This document shows, piece after piece, positions 1 through 9,268 of a DNA stretch of 64,000 nt (position 1 is the first letter of the stretch; every line of letters starts with the position of its first letter). A program made the translations under genes and the position numbers. The notes under the pieces were generated by a model that made no database searches, was not told the DNA's origin, and saw nothing but the letters and a program-made list of their open reading frames with translations. This stretch comes from Hyphomicrobiales bacterium. Lineage in GTDB: Bacteria > Pseudomonadota > Alphaproteobacteria > Rhizobiales > Rhizobiaceae. The stretch covers positions 33,501 through 97,500 of the forward strand of contig UBNV01000002.1 of the NCBI GenBank assembly GCA_900466945.1. Reading direction: 5' to 3'.

Positions 1-880
1 TCTGGGTGAAGTAGTCGTCTTCACGGTAGTTGCCGGCAACCGACTGGCTGTTCTTGGCGTTGGTGTCGCGGTCGCGGCGGAAGCGTTCGGCGGTCAGGCC
101 GATCATGTGGCCGCCTTCCAAATCCTGGCGCAGTTTGAAGAGCAGGTTGTGCTGATCATAGTCGGAAGGGTTGGCCTCCGTGCGGGTCGCACCGAGTTCG
201 TCAATATCTCCGTTGGTGTCGCGCTCATGGCCCCTCTTGTAGCCACCCTGGAAGAGCACCGAGGTGTTCTCGACTTTGCGAGCGCCCGCAATGGAGGTTT
301 CGAAGCTGCGATCGGCGCTGTCGTAGGTCGTCTTCACGACGGCGCCCCAGTCCCTGTCCGGCCGGATCAGGTCGTCTGCGGTCAAGGTCCTCAGACCAAG
401 GACACCCCCGAGTGCACCGCTGCCGGCACGGCTGGAATCCGCGCCGCGCATGACGTCGACCGCCGAGAGAGAGCCGAAGCTGAACGAATCGACGCCGCCG
501 CTCGCGCTGCGTGTCGCGTCGAAGATGTAGGGCACCGGGATGCCGTCGACGGTCGTTAGAACGCGACTGCCCTCGAGACCACGAATGTTGACGGCACCGG
601 TGCTCCGGTTGAAGTTCACCCCCGGCTCCGCCACGCGACCGAGATCTTCGATGCTGGTGATCTGCTTCGCCTCGATCTCCTCCGCAGTCGTCTCTGTGGC
701 GAGCGGCGTATCCGCCACAGATCCGGCCGGAACGCGTTTCCCCTTCACCACGATCGTCTGCAGCTGCGTCTCGTCCTGGCTTGCCGTCGTGGCGTCCTGG
801 GCGTGCGCGGGGAGGATGGCGGAGACTGCCACGAGTGCGGTGCAGGCGAGCAGAAGGAGTCTGGCGGACGGGGAGCCCAT
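1..880 (-). CDS. TonB-dependent outer-membrane receptor, N-terminal part (runs off the left edge)
   Basis: This is the first 293 or so codons of an outer-membrane receptor that imports an iron chelate or haem using energy from TonB. The start is the ATG at 880, preceded by an AAGGA ribosome site seven bases away. The protein opens with a signal peptide ending near AHAQ, then a TonB-box-like stretch (TQLQTIVVKGK). A plug domain follows, with the typical segments VNIRGLEGSRV and TVDGIPVP. The transmembrane barrel lies mostly outside the window. The plug resembles the haemoglobin/transferrin/lactoferrin receptor family, so a haem receptor of the rhizobial ShmR/HmuR kind is plausible, but substrate cannot be read from the fragment. 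Two iron-box motifs upstream support iron regulation. Confidence 0.85.
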   Translation of the reverse strand, partial: MGSPSARLLLLACTALVAVSAILPAHAQDATTASQDETQLQTIVVKGKRVPAGSVADTPLATETTAEEIEAKQITSIEDLGRVAEPGVNFNRSTGAVNIRGLEGSRVLTTVDGIPVPYIFDATRSASGGVDSFSFGSLSAVDVMRGADSSRAGSGALGGVLGLRTLTADDLIRPDRDWGAVVKTTYDSADRSFETSIAGARKVENTSVLFQGGYKRGHERDTNGDIDELGATRTEANPSDYDQHNLLFKLRQDLEGGHMIGLTAERFRRDRDTNAKNSQSVAGNYREDDYFTQ

Positions 881-999
881 GCGAATGTCCTTTCATAAGG
901 CCAGTAGAGATCTATCCCGCACCCTGAAAGCGGGTGCAGGCTGGCCGAACGTGATTGCGTCAAAACCGGGGCGGCGCTGAATTTTCGCCGCAATCACGC

Positions 1000-1057
1000 C
1001 CTATAAAACATGATTAGTCGAGTCAACATATAAAACATGATTCTTTTAATCATGATT
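1000..1057 (-). promoter_or_regulatory. Two tandem TGA-N9-TCA iron-responsive operators (RirA type) with promoter
   Basis: TGA-N9-TCA occurs at 1011-1025 and again at 1038-1052, 27 bp apart start to start. This is the published form of the rhizobial iron-responsive operator bound by RirA. On the minus strand a TTGACT -35 (1026-1021) and a TATAGG -10 (1005-1000) flank the first box, whose TGA lies inside the -35. Repressor binding there would block transcription of the receptor gene. A second copy of ATAAAACATGATT and the palindrome AATCATGATT at 1048-1057 complete the array. The site assignment is inferred from motif match alone. Confidence 0.6.
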
Positions 1058-1114
1058 TGTGATAGCCATCACCGTGACGGAAATATCACGGTATCTTGGT
1101 GAGCGGTGCGGCGG

Positions 1115-2788
1115 CTAGAATAGCCCCTCGATCGCACCCGAACGGTCGAGCCTGATCTTCTCCGAGGACGGCAGACGCGGAAGCCCCGGCATGGTCATGA
1201 TCTCGCCGGTGATCGCGACGACGAAGCCTGCGCCGGCGGAAAGCCGGACCTCACGCACATGCACTTCATGCCCCTCGGGCGCCCCGCGTCGCGTCGGATC
1301 GGTCGAGAAGGAATACTGCGTCTTCGCCATGCAGACCGGGAGGTGGCCATAGCCCTGCCGCTCCCAGTCGGCCAACTGATCGCGCACCGCTTTTTCGGCC
1401 GTCACCTCGCCTGCCCGGTAGATCTCGGTCGCGATCCGCTCGATCTTGGAGAAGAGCGGCATGGCATCCGGATAGAGCGGATGGAAATTCGATGGGCTGT
1501 CGGCGATGCGCACGACGGCTTCGGCGAGAGCCGTGATGCCTGCAGAACCGTCCGCCCAGTGTCGACACACAACGGCTTCGGCGCCGACCCCAGTCGCGAC
1601 CGCCTTGACGGCGGCGATTTCGGCTTCGGTATCACTGGTGAAGTGGTTCACCGCGACGATCGCAGGCACCCCGAACTTGGCGAGGTTTTCCAGATGCCGC
1701 GCGAGATTGACCGCACCGCGCTCGACGGCAGCGACGTCTTCGCGGCCGAGATCCTCCTTGGCGACGCCGCCATTCATCTTGAGCGCCCGGACGGTCGCGA
1801 CGATGACCACGGCAGACGGTGTGAGCCCGGCCTTGCGGCATTTGATGTCGAAGAATTTCTCCGCCCCGAGATCGGCCCCGAAGCCGGCTTCGGTCACGAC
1901 ATAATCGCCGAGCTTCAGCGCCGTCTTCGTCGCCACTACCGAATTACAGCCATGCGCGATATTGGCGAAGGGCCCGCCATGCACCAGCGCCGGATTGTTT
2001 TCCAGCGTCTGCACAAGGTTCGGCTGCATCGCTTCTTTCAGCAGCACCGCCATGGCGCCATCGGCTTTCAGGTCGCGGGCGAAGACCGGCGTCTTGTCGC
2101 GGCGATAACCGATGATGATGCCGCCCAACCGCCGCTCCAGGTCCTCGAGATCGGTCGCCAGGCAAAGGATCGCCATGACCTCAGAGGCGACCGTGATGTC
2201 GAAGCCGGCTTCTCGTGGATAGCCGTTCGAGGCGCCGCCGAGCGAGGTGACGACCTGGCGCAGCGCCCGGTCGTTCATGTCGAGCACACGCCGCCAAGTG
2301 ATGCGGCGCGTATCGATATTGAGATCGTTACCCCAGTAGATGTGGTTGTCGATCAGCGCGGACAACAAGTTGTGGGCAGAGGTGATGGCGTGGAAGTCGC
2401 CGGTGAAATGGAGATTGATGTCCTCCATCGGCACGACCTGCGCATAACCACCTCCCGCCGCCCCGCCCTTCACGCCGAAACACGGCCCGAGCGACGGTTC
2501 GCGGATGCAGATGACGGCCTTCTTGCCGATCCGGTTCAGCCCGTCACCGAGGCCGACCGTGGTCGTCGTCTTGCCCTCGCCAGCCGGGGTCGGGTTGATC
2601 GCGGTCACCAGGATCAGCTTGCCATCCGGCCGGTCGGCAAGTCCCTTGATGAAGGAGGCAGAAATCTTCGCCTTGTCGTGGCCGTAGGGGATGAGGCTTT
2701 CGGAGGGAATGCCGAGCTTGCAGCCGATTTCCTGGATCGGCCGCTTCTTGGCCGCACGCGCGATGTCGATGTCGGATGGCACTGTCAT
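1115..2788 (-). CDS. fhs: Formate--tetrahydrofolate ligase
   Basis: This 557-residue enzyme uses ATP to join formate to tetrahydrofolate, giving 10-formyl-THF for one-carbon metabolism in the cytoplasm. The length matches the family norm of about 555 residues. A family-specific P-loop, [18 protein letters not shown], lies near residue 70, followed by the conserved [19 protein letters not shown] block. The C-terminal region has the [13 protein letters not shown] signature. The gene stands alone between the TonB receptor, transcribed in the same direction, and a divergent UPF0114 gene. Formate use could tie in with other formate-yielding reactions, but nothing in the immediate neighbourhood shows which. 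Confidence 0.97.
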   Translation of the reverse strand: MTVPSDIDIARAAKKRPIQEIGCKLGIPSESLIPYGHDKAKISASFIKGLADRPDGKLILVTAINPTPAGEGKTTTTVGLGDGLNRIGKKAVICIREPSLGPCFGVKGGAAGGGYAQVVPMEDINLHFTGDFHAITSAHNLLSALIDNHIYWGNDLNIDTRRITWRRVLDMNDRALRQVVTSLGGASNGYPREAGFDITVASEVMAILCLATDLEDLERRLGGIIIGYRRDKTPVFARDLKADGAMAVLLKEAMQPNLVQTLENNPALVHGGPFANIAHGCNSVVATKTALKLGDYVVTEAGFGADLGAEKFFDIKCRKAGLTPSAVVIVATVRALKMNGGVAKEDLGREDVAAVERGAVNLARHLENLAKFGVPAIVAVNHFTSDTEAEIAAVKAVATGVGAEAVVCRHWADGSAGITALAEAVVRIADSPSNFHPLYPDAMPLFSKIERIATEIYRAGEVTAEKAVRDQLADWERQGYGHLPVCMAKTQYSFSTDPTRRGAPEGHEVHVREVRLSAGAGFVVAITGEIMTMPGLPRLPSSEKIRLDRSGAIEGLF

Positions 2789-2866
2789 GATATCCCCTGC
2801 CCATTTTGTTTGCGGAGAAGATCCAATGGCTGAGCCCGACTGGCAAGCAGGCCAATCACATTATTT

Positions 2867-2895
2867 TTGACAGCGCCCGGCGCGGTATCTGTAGC
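2867..2895 (+). promoter_or_regulatory. Candidate sigma-70 promoter for the UPF0114 gene
   Basis: A consensus -35 TTGACA (2867-2872) is followed after exactly 17 bases by TGTAGC, a weak -10. It lies about 80 bases upstream of the start at 2976 in the divergent fhs/UPF0114 intergenic region. The -35 match is strong and the -10 poor, so this is a candidate only. Confidence 0.4.
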
Positions 2896-2975
2896 AGCCC
2901 TGATCAATTCCTCTTGTTCCGCCACGGCGCCATGGTCTATTTGCGCTGCAACAATCCTGCCGAGAGGGCCCGTTG

Positions 2976-3497
2976 ATGAAATCGCTGGAACTGCTGATCG
3001 AGAAAATCATCCTGTCGAGCCGCTGGATCCTGGTCGTCTTTTATCTCGGCCTGGTGGCGGCGCTTGCCGTCTATGCCGTTTCCTTCGGCTACAAATTCCT
3101 CAAGATCGCCCAGAATGTCTTTGTCTACGAGGATTTCGAGATGATCCTCGCCATGCTGGCTCTGATCGATGCGGCCCTTGTGGCGAGCCTGATCGTCATG
3201 GTGATGATCTCCGGCTACGAGAACTTCGTCAGCCGCTTCGACGAGGCGGACGACCAGGTCTCCTTCCTCGGCAAACTCGATTCCGGCAGCCTGAAGATCA
3301 AGGTCGCCTCTTCCATCGTCGCGATCTCCTCGATCCATCTTCTGCAGGTGTTCCTGAACGCTAACCAGTATACAGACGGCAAGCTGATGTGGCTGACCAT
3401 CATCCACCTCGCCTTCGTCGTCTCGGCGGTCATGCTCGGCTACCTGGAAGTGATGATGAACGGCAAGAAGAAGGCCAGCGACGCCGACAAGATCTGA
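2976..3497 (+). CDS. UPF0114 (YqhA-type) integral membrane protein
   Basis: A 173-residue inner-membrane protein of the TIGR00645/UPF0114 family, whose function is unknown. It shows a first hydrophobic segment (ILVVFYLGLVAALAVYAVSF), a second around the ILAMLALIDAALVASLIVMV stretch, and two more in the C-terminal half. Between them is the conserved motif SGYENFVSR. I chose the ATG at 2976 over the TTG one codon upstream because GAGAGGG is well spaced from it. It is divergent from fhs and convergent with the following SDR gene, separated from the latter by a strong hairpin. Confidence 0.88.
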   Translation: MKSLELLIEKIILSSRWILVVFYLGLVAALAVYAVSFGYKFLKIAQNVFVYEDFEMILAMLALIDAALVASLIVMVMISGYENFVSRFDEADDQVSFLGKLDSGSLKIKVASSIVAISSIHLLQVFLNANQYTDGKLMWLTIIHLAFVVSAVMLGYLEVMMNGKKKASDADKI

Positions 3498-3531
3498 GAT
3501 CGCGGCCGCTGCGGCCGTGTTGAAAGCTCCA

Positions 3532-3557
3532 TTCCGGGAGAGACCACTCTCCCGGAA
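3532..3557. terminator. Bidirectional hairpin between convergent genes
   Basis: A perfect 11-bp inverted repeat (TTCCGGGAGAG / CTCTCCCGGAA) with an ACCA tetraloop lies between the convergent UPF0114 and SDR genes. There is no long T tract on either side, so termination strength is uncertain, but position and stem support a shared terminator. Confidence 0.65.
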
Positions 3558-3578
3558 CCCTGGTCGGCGCACCTCGCG

Positions 3579-4334
3579 TCAGATGCCCTGCCCGCCCGAG
3601 ACTTCGATCCTCTGGGCATTGACCCAGCGATTGCTTTCCGAAAGCAGGCTCGCGATCATCGGACCGATGTCATCCGGAAGCCCGACCCGGCCGAGCGCCG
3701 TCAGTTTGGCAAAATACGAATTGAAGTCCGGCGTGTCGCGAACGGCGCCGCCGAAGAAGTCGGTTTCGATCGCGCCGGGCGCCACGGCATTGACCGCGAT
3801 CCCGCGCGCGCCGAGTTCCTTGGCCATGTAGACCGTGAGGACCTCGACTGCGCCCTTGACCGCCGCATAGGCCGACCAACCGGGCGCCGAGACGCGGGTC
3901 AGGCCCGACGAGAGGTTGACGATTCGCCCCCCTTCGGCAATCAACGGCAAGAGCGCCTGGGTGAGGAAGAAAACGCCCTTGAAATGCACGTTCACCAGCG
4001 CATCGAACTGCGCTTCGGTGGTCTCCGCAAAGGCGGCGACATCGCCGTGGCCGGCATTGTTGACAAGGTGATCGAAGCTGACGCGCTGCCACGTTTTGCG
4101 AAGCGCTTGTTTCACTTCGGCTGCAAAGGCCGCAAAGCTTCCGACATCCCCGGCGTCGAGCCTCAGGGCAACCGCCTTGCGGCCAAGCGCTTCGATCTCG
4201 CCGACCAGTTCCTGTGCTGCATCTGCGCGGCTTTGGTAGGTGATGATGACATCGCCTCCGGTTCGGGCGATGTTGAGGGCCGTGTTGCGGCCGAGTCCAC
4301 GGCTGCCGCCGGTGACGAGTGCGATCTTTGTCAT
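3579..4334 (-). CDS. SDR-family NAD(P)-dependent oxidoreductase
   Basis: A 251-residue classical short-chain dehydrogenase. The Rossmann glycine motif TGGSRGLG is at residues 8-15, NNAG lies in the middle, and the catalytic Tyr-x-x-x-Lys is in SAYAAVKGA. A C-terminal GGQGI segment is typical of the family. The substrate is not evident. The start at 4334 is supported by CAGGAG six bases upstream. Transcription diverges from an AraC-type regulator 133 bp away, which makes that regulator the likely controller; this pairing of an SDR and AraC regulator is common in rhizobia. Confidence 0.9.
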   Translation of the reverse strand: MTKIALVTGGSRGLGRNTALNIARTGGDVIITYQSRADAAQELVGEIEALGRKAVALRLDAGDVGSFAAFAAEVKQALRKTWQRVSFDHLVNNAGHGDVAAFAETTEAQFDALVNVHFKGVFFLTQALLPLIAEGGRIVNLSSGLTRVSAPGWSAYAAVKGAVEVLTVYMAKELGARGIAVNAVAPGAIETDFFGGAVRDTPDFNSYFAKLTALGRVGLPDDIGPMIASLLSESNRWVNAQRIEVSGGQGI

Positions 4335-4467
4335 GGGAAACTCCTGTTGTCTGCGGCAGGAGTCATAGCCCCGTGGCACGATGGCCGTCGTTGCCGAAAC
4401 CGGGGCAATGCTTGCCTATTCCTCCAGACTGGTTCCGCAGCCGCAGCACTTCGGCTAACGTGCCGCC

Positions 4468-5376
4468 ATGACCGACACGAACCTTCGAAGCTCTCTCCTG
4501 GAAGCCGCGCTCAGCCACGCCGAGAAAGATGCTCCGTCTTCAAATCAGACCGACACCGGCATTCCGGGACTGTCCGTCGTCTGCGCGACCGCACCGGGCG
4601 ATCTCGACTGCGCCGTCTCGCGGCCGCTTGCTTGCCTCGTCCTGCAGGGCGGCAAGCAGGTGACGATGGGAACGCGGACCTTCGTCTTCGGCGCCGGCGA
4701 TACGCTGCTGATCACCGCCGATGTGCCGACGGTAAGCCAGATCATCGGGGCGAGCGAAACGGAACCCTATGTCTCGGTGGTGCTTGAGCTGGACCCGACC
4801 GTAATTGCCGAACTCTCTTTGCAGATGCACCAGACACCGGTCTCCGCGCCGCCCGTCCGCGTCGATCCAACCGAAACCGACGTCGCGGATGCAGCGCTGC
4901 GACTGATGCAGCTCCTTGACCGGCCGGCCTCGCTGCCGGTCCTCCAGGCGCAACGCATAAGGGAGTTTCACTACTGGCTTCTGGCCGGCAGGCACGGCCC
5001 TGAAATCCGTCGTCTCGGCTGGCCCGACGGTCACAGCCAGAGGGTTGCGCGCACGGTCGCGGTCCTCAGGGCAGACTATGCGAGACCCTTGCGCGTCCAG
5101 CAACTGGCCGCCGTCGCCGGCATGAGCCCGTCATCCTTTCACCAGCATTTCCGCGCGGTGACCTCGCTGTCACCGCTGCAGTTTCAAAAACAGATGCGCC
5201 TGATCGAGGCACGCCGACTGATGATATCGGAAGGACTGACCGCCAGCAGCGCCGCCTTTGCGGTCGGGTACGAGAGCGCCTCGCACTTCAATCGCGAATA
5301 TGGACGCCTGTTCGGCGTGCCACCGGCCCGCGATGCCGAAATGGTGAGGCAACGGGCCGATGACGCCATGGTTTGA
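4468..5376 (+). CDS. AraC-family transcriptional regulator
   Basis: A 302-residue regulator. The N-terminal half is an AraC_N cupin-like sensor domain (residues about 15-170, including LVLQGGKQVTMG and the FGAGDTLLITADVP strand). The C-terminal 100 residues form a double helix-turn-helix; LRVQQLAAVAGMSPSSFHQHF is the first HTH and AAFAVGYESASHFNREYGRLFG the second. It probably controls the divergent SDR gene starting at 4334. The ligand is unknown. The ATG at 4468 gives the usual family length; no strong ribosome site is visible. Confidence 0.92.
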   Translation: MTDTNLRSSLLEAALSHAEKDAPSSNQTDTGIPGLSVVCATAPGDLDCAVSRPLACLVLQGGKQVTMGTRTFVFGAGDTLLITADVPTVSQIIGASETEPYVSVVLELDPTVIAELSLQMHQTPVSAPPVRVDPTETDVADAALRLMQLLDRPASLPVLQAQRIREFHYWLLAGRHGPEIRRLGWPDGHSQRVARTVAVLRADYARPLRVQQLAAVAGMSPSSFHQHFRAVTSLSPLQFQKQMRLIEARRLMISEGLTASSAAFAVGYESASHFNREYGRLFGVPPARDAEMVRQRADDAMV

Positions 5377-5385
5377 GGCGAGAGA

Positions 5386-5412
5386 AGCCGTCGGCGGTTT
5401 GCGCCGACGGCT
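5386..5412. terminator. Bidirectional hairpin between AraC gene and putA
   Basis: A perfect 11-bp stem (AGCCGTCGGCG / CGCCGACGGCT) with a GTTTG loop sits in the 45-bp gap between two convergent genes. It has no T tract. Its position makes it the probable shared terminator. Confidence 0.65.
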
Positions 5413-5421
5413 GTACCGCGC

Positions 5422-8400
5422 TCAGCCCTCGCCGATCGCAATCAGGCTGGCATTGCCGCCGGCAGCGGCCGTGTTGACCGAGATCACCTGCTCGACGGCA
5501 AAGCGGCTGAGATAGGCGGGCCCGCCCGCCTTGAAGCCGGTACCGGACATGCCGGAACCGCCGAAGGGCTGGGTGCCCACGACGGCGCCGATCATGTTGC
5601 GGTTGACGTAGATATTGCCGGTGTCGAGCGCTTCGGTAACCTTGCGGATCGTCGCTTCGATGCGGCTGTGCACGCCGAGCGTCAGGCCATAGCCGGTGGC
5701 GTCGATCGAAGCGATGACCTGATCGAGAGCCTTGGCCTTCCAGCGCACGACATGCAGCACGGGACCGAAGATTTCCTTCGTCAGCGCCTCGGGACGATCA
5801 AGCTCGACGATATGCGGGGCGAAGAAATTGCCCGTCGCCGGCACCTTGCCGGCATAACGCACCTTCTGGCTCCGCTTCATCTCGGCGATATGAGCCTCCA
5901 GCATCGCCTTCTGCTTTTCGTCGATGACGGGGCCGATATCGGTGGTGATTTCGAGCGGATTGCCGAGGTTCAGCTCACGCGCCGCGCCCTCGATCATCTC
6001 CAGCATGCCGTCGGCGATGTCCTCCTGCAGATAGAGGATCCTGAGCGCCGAGCAGCGCTGGCCGGCCGAGCGGAAGGCCGAGAGAACGACGTCATCGGCC
6101 ACCTGTTCCGCCAGTGCCGTCGCATCAACGATCATCGCGTTCAGGCCACCGGTTTCGGCAATCAGCGGCACGATCGGGCCATCCTTGGCAGCAAGCGTCC
6201 GGTTGATCGCCTGGGCGGTGCCGGTCGAACCGGTAAAGGCAATACCGGCAAGCTTCGGATGAGCGGCGATCGCGGCACCGACGTCGCCGGCTCCGGGCAG
6301 CAGCATCAGCACGTCTTCGGGCACGCCGGCCTTGTGGAACATCCTGACCGCTTCGAACGCGATCAGCGGCGTCTGCGGCGCGGGCTTGGCGACAACGGCA
6401 TTGCCGGCGACGAGCGCTGCCGAGACCTGGCCCAGGAAGATCGCCAGCGGAAAGTTCCACGGTGAGATGCAGGCGAAGACGCCGCGGCCGCGCCAGGCGA
6501 GACGGTTGAGCTCGCCGGTCGGGCCAGGCATGACCTCGGCCTCGCCGAACTGCCGGCGCGCTTCGGATGCGTAATAGCGGCAGAAATCGACCGCCTCGCG
6601 GATTTCGGCAACACCGTCATCCAGGGTCTTGCCGGCTTCGAGGGCCAGCAGCGACAAGAGCCGGTCGCGATCGGCTTCCATCAGGTCGGCCATCTTGTCG
6701 AGGGTCGCGGCGCGCTCCTCGACGGAGACCCGCGACCAGCGGGCAAAACCTTGGCGGCCGGCCGCGAAGGCGCGGTCGACATCGGCGGGCGTGGCATTGC
6801 GCACGGTGCCGACCTTGCGGGAGCGATCCGCCGGCGAAAGAACCGGCTCGTCGCTCGTCGCACCTGTCCCACCGGGCACCAGCGGACGGGCGGCGATTTC
6901 CGACAACGGAACGGCGATGCGGGCCATCAGCCGTTCAAGATTGTCTCGATGGCCGAATTCGAAGCCGGCGCTGTTCTTCCGCTCGCCGTAGATCCCCAAG
7001 GGCATGGGGATCTGGCTGTGACGGGCGCTCTGGCCATTACCGATGCCAAGCTTCTCCGTCGGTCGCTCGAGCAGCGCCTTGACCGGAATGTTCTTGTCCC
7101 CGGCGACGGCAACGAAGGAGGAGTTCGCACCGTTTTCCAGCAGGCGCCGGACGAGATAGGCGAGCAGGTCGCGGTAACCACCGACGGGCGCATAGATGCG
7201 GCATGCGATCCGGTCATTGCCCGAAAGCAGCGTGTCGTAGAGCGCTTCGCCCATGCCATGCAGGCGCTGGAATTCGAAGCCGGTGCGGTCAGTGCCGGCC
7301 AGTTCGATGATCGTCGAGACGGTGAGCGCGTTATGGGTGGCGAATTGCGGGAAGATGCGGGCGCGCTTCTCCATCATCTTGGCTGCACAATGCAGATAGG
7401 CGAGATCGGTCGCCGGCTTGCGGGTCCAGACCGGGTAATCGTCGAGGCCGCGCTCCTGGGCGCGCTTCACTTCCGTGTCCCAATAGGCGCCCTTTACCAA
7501 GCGCACCATCATCCGCCGGCCATATTGCTGGCAGAGGTTGTCGATGTAGTCGATCACCTGGGGCGACCGCTTCTGATAGGCCTGGATGGCGAGGCCGAAA
7601 CCGTCCCAGCCGGCGAGTGACGGATCGGCAAAGACGGCGGCGATCACGTCAAGCGAGAGCTCCAGGCGGTCGGCCTCTTCGGCATCGACGGTGAAGTTCA
7701 GCTGATGCGCCTTGGCCATCTGCGCGAGCTTCAGGAGGTCGGGCACGAGTTCGCGCATGACGCGGTCACGATGGGTCGCAAGATAACGGGGATGCAGCGC
7801 CGAGAGCTTGACGGAGATGCCCATGCGGTTCGGCAGCTGCTGGCTCTTGCCATGTTTTGCCATATGCGCGCCGATCGCTTCGATCGCGCTGGCATAGGAC
7901 TGGAAATAGCGCTTGGCATCTTCTGCCGTGCGAGCGCCCTCGCCCAGCATGTCGAAGGAATGGCGATAGCCGCGCTCCTCGCTCTTTGCCGCACGCGACA
8001 GCGCGTCCTTGATGGTTTCGCCGAGCACGAAGTGATGGCCGAGAAAACGCATGGCCTGCTTGGTGGCGGAGCGAACCGTCGGCAGGCCGAGCCGCTTGAC
8101 CAGGCCGCGCATGACACCTTCCGGCGTCTCGCCCGGGCGGATGACGCGGGCCGAGAGACCAAGTGCCCAGGCCGAGGCCGAGACGAACCAGCTATCGCCA
8201 TGCGCCTCGTGTTCGCTCCAGCCGCCCTCTTTGAGTTTGTCCTCGATGAGGCGATCCTGGGTCAACGCATCCGGCACACGCAAGAGCGCTTCGGCCAGCA
8301 CCATCAGCGCCAGACCTTCGCGGGTCGACAGACCATATTCGCGCAGGAAATCTTCTACGCCGCCGACCGAGCCGGAATTGTCTCTGATGGCATTGATATA

Positions 8401-8541
8401 GGTCGTGGCGCGGCGGTCGATCGCACCGTTCTGGCTTTCGGAGAGCGAAAGCCGCGCGGCGAAGTTGCGGATGAGCTGGTCGTCGTCGCCGGCGTAAGGG
8501 GCTTCGAAACGCGGAAAATCGGTCGTGGCTGTCTTGATCAT
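5422..8541 (-). CDS. putA: Bifunctional proline dehydrogenase / pyrroline-5-carboxylate dehydrogenase
   Basis: A 1039-residue enzyme that oxidises proline to glutamate with FAD and NAD+, passing electrons to the membrane quinone pool. The proline dehydrogenase barrel spans roughly residues 170-490. The aldehyde dehydrogenase half spans about 560-1010, with the catalytic Glu in AETGG (about 795) and Cys in SAGQRCSALR (about 830). The N-terminal ribbon-helix-helix DNA-binding domain of enterobacterial PutA is absent; the sequence begins directly with MIKTATTDFPRF. I chose the ATG at 8541 because GGAGG lies five bases upstream, over a GTG two codons earlier. The divergent Lrp-type gene putR is the expected activator. 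Confidence 0.97.
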   Translation of the reverse strand: MIKTATTDFPRFEAPYAGDDDQLIRNFAARLSLSESQNGAIDRRATTYINAIRDNSGSVGGVEDFLREYGLSTREGLALMVLAEALLRVPDALTQDRLIEDKLKEGGWSEHEAHGDSWFVSASAWALGLSARVIRPGETPEGVMRGLVKRLGLPTVRSATKQAMRFLGHHFVLGETIKDALSRAAKSEERGYRHSFDMLGEGARTAEDAKRYFQSYASAIEAIGAHMAKHGKSQQLPNRMGISVKLSALHPRYLATHRDRVMRELVPDLLKLAQMAKAHQLNFTVDAEEADRLELSLDVIAAVFADPSLAGWDGFGLAIQAYQKRSPQVIDYIDNLCQQYGRRMMVRLVKGAYWDTEVKRAQERGLDDYPVWTRKPATDLAYLHCAAKMMEKRARIFPQFATHNALTVSTIIELAGTDRTGFEFQRLHGMGEALYDTLLSGNDRIACRIYAPVGGYRDLLAYLVRRLLENGANSSFVAVAGDKNIPVKALLERPTEKLGIGNGQSARHSQIPMPLGIYGERKNSAGFEFGHRDNLERLMARIAVPLSEIAARPLVPGGTGATSDEPVLSPADRSRKVGTVRNATPADVDRAFAAGRQGFARWSRVSVEERAATLDKMADLMEADRDRLLSLLALEAGKTLDDGVAEIREAVDFCRYYASEARRQFGEAEVMPGPTGELNRLAWRGRGVFACISPWNFPLAIFLGQVSAALVAGNAVVAKPAPQTPLIAFEAVRMFHKAGVPEDVLMLLPGAGDVGAAIAAHPKLAGIAFTGSTGTAQAINRTLAAKDGPIVPLIAETGGLNAMIVDATALAEQVADDVVLSAFRSAGQRCSALRILYLQEDIADGMLEMIEGAARELNLGNPLEITTDIGPVIDEKQKAMLEAHIAEMKRSQKVRYAGKVPATGNFFAPHIVELDRPEALTKEIFGPVLHVVRWKAKALDQVIASIDATGYGLTLGVHSRIEATIRKVTEALDTGNIYVNRNMIGAVVGTQPFGGSGMSGTGFKAGGPAYLSRFAVEQVISVNTAAAGGNASLIAIGEG

Positions 8542-8648
8542 TATCACCTCCGTGGTATCCGCAACATATCGTCGGCTTTGACGTGTTTCCCACTATTTTT
8601 GGCCAACGCTTATGGCATAATCACTGCCAGATTGGAGATCTGCAGAGA

Positions 8649-9113
8649 ATGAGCAAGGAAATCGACCGCCTCGACCGAAAGATCCTACGCGCCCTTCAGG
8701 CCGAGGGTAGGCTGACCAATATCGAGCTCGCCGAGCGCGTGAACCTGTCCCCGACGGCGACCGCCGAGAGGGTACGCCGACTGACCCGCGAAGGCTATAT
8801 CACCGGCTACATGGCGATGCTCTCACCACAGAAACTCGGTCGCAACCTCCTCGTCTTCATCGAAGTGAAGCTGGATCGCACCACGGCCGACGTCTTCGAC
8901 ACCTTTGCCGCGGCCGTGAAGCGTTCGGATGACGTGATGGAATGCCACATGGTGGCAGGCGGCTTCGACTACCTCGTCAAGGCCCGTGTAGCCGGCATGG
9001 AAGCCTATCGGCAGTTCCTGTCGGAAGTGATTCTGCCCCTGCCCGGAGTGCGCGAAACCCACACCTATGCGGTCATGGAAGAGGTCAAGGCCGTGTCCGC
9101 CCTCCCCGTGTGA
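8649..9113 (+). CDS. putR: Lrp/AsnC-family regulator of proline catabolism
   Basis: A 154-residue Lrp/AsnC regulator. Residues 1-60 hold the winged HTH (LTNIELAERVNLSPTATAER), and the rest is the RAM ligand-binding domain with the FDYLVKARV strand. It is divergent from putA with a 107-bp intergenic region. In Agrobacterium, putR in this arrangement activates putA in response to proline, which fits a PutA lacking its own DNA-binding domain. The start at 8649 (MSKEIDRLDRK) aligns with the family; upstream codons in the same frame are non-homologous. Confidence 0.92.
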   Translation: MSKEIDRLDRKILRALQAEGRLTNIELAERVNLSPTATAERVRRLTREGYITGYMAMLSPQKLGRNLLVFIEVKLDRTTADVFDTFAAAVKRSDDVMECHMVAGGFDYLVKARVAGMEAYRQFLSEVILPLPGVRETHTYAVMEEVKAVSALPV

Positions 9114-9268
9114 AGAACGCGGTAACAGGCCTTTGCCATTTTGAGTGGCAGCGGTGAGAAATTAGTCATATTAATAGTGAAAACCCTCGAAAAACTGCTA
9201 GCTTTTCGCCCGGGCTGATATATTGAACATAAACTTCCGCTTGGTTGTCAACTTTCGAAATTGATAAG

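Noticed and set aside
1259..2833. 524-codon open frame on the plus strand opposite fhs
   Set aside because: It is the antisense shadow of a well-conserved GC-rich gene; no ribosome site, no known domain, and His/Arg/Gln-rich composition.
9161..9176. NolR box upstream of the LuxR-family gene
   Set aside because: ATTAG is present, but the A(T/A) after nine bases is TA, so the consensus fails.
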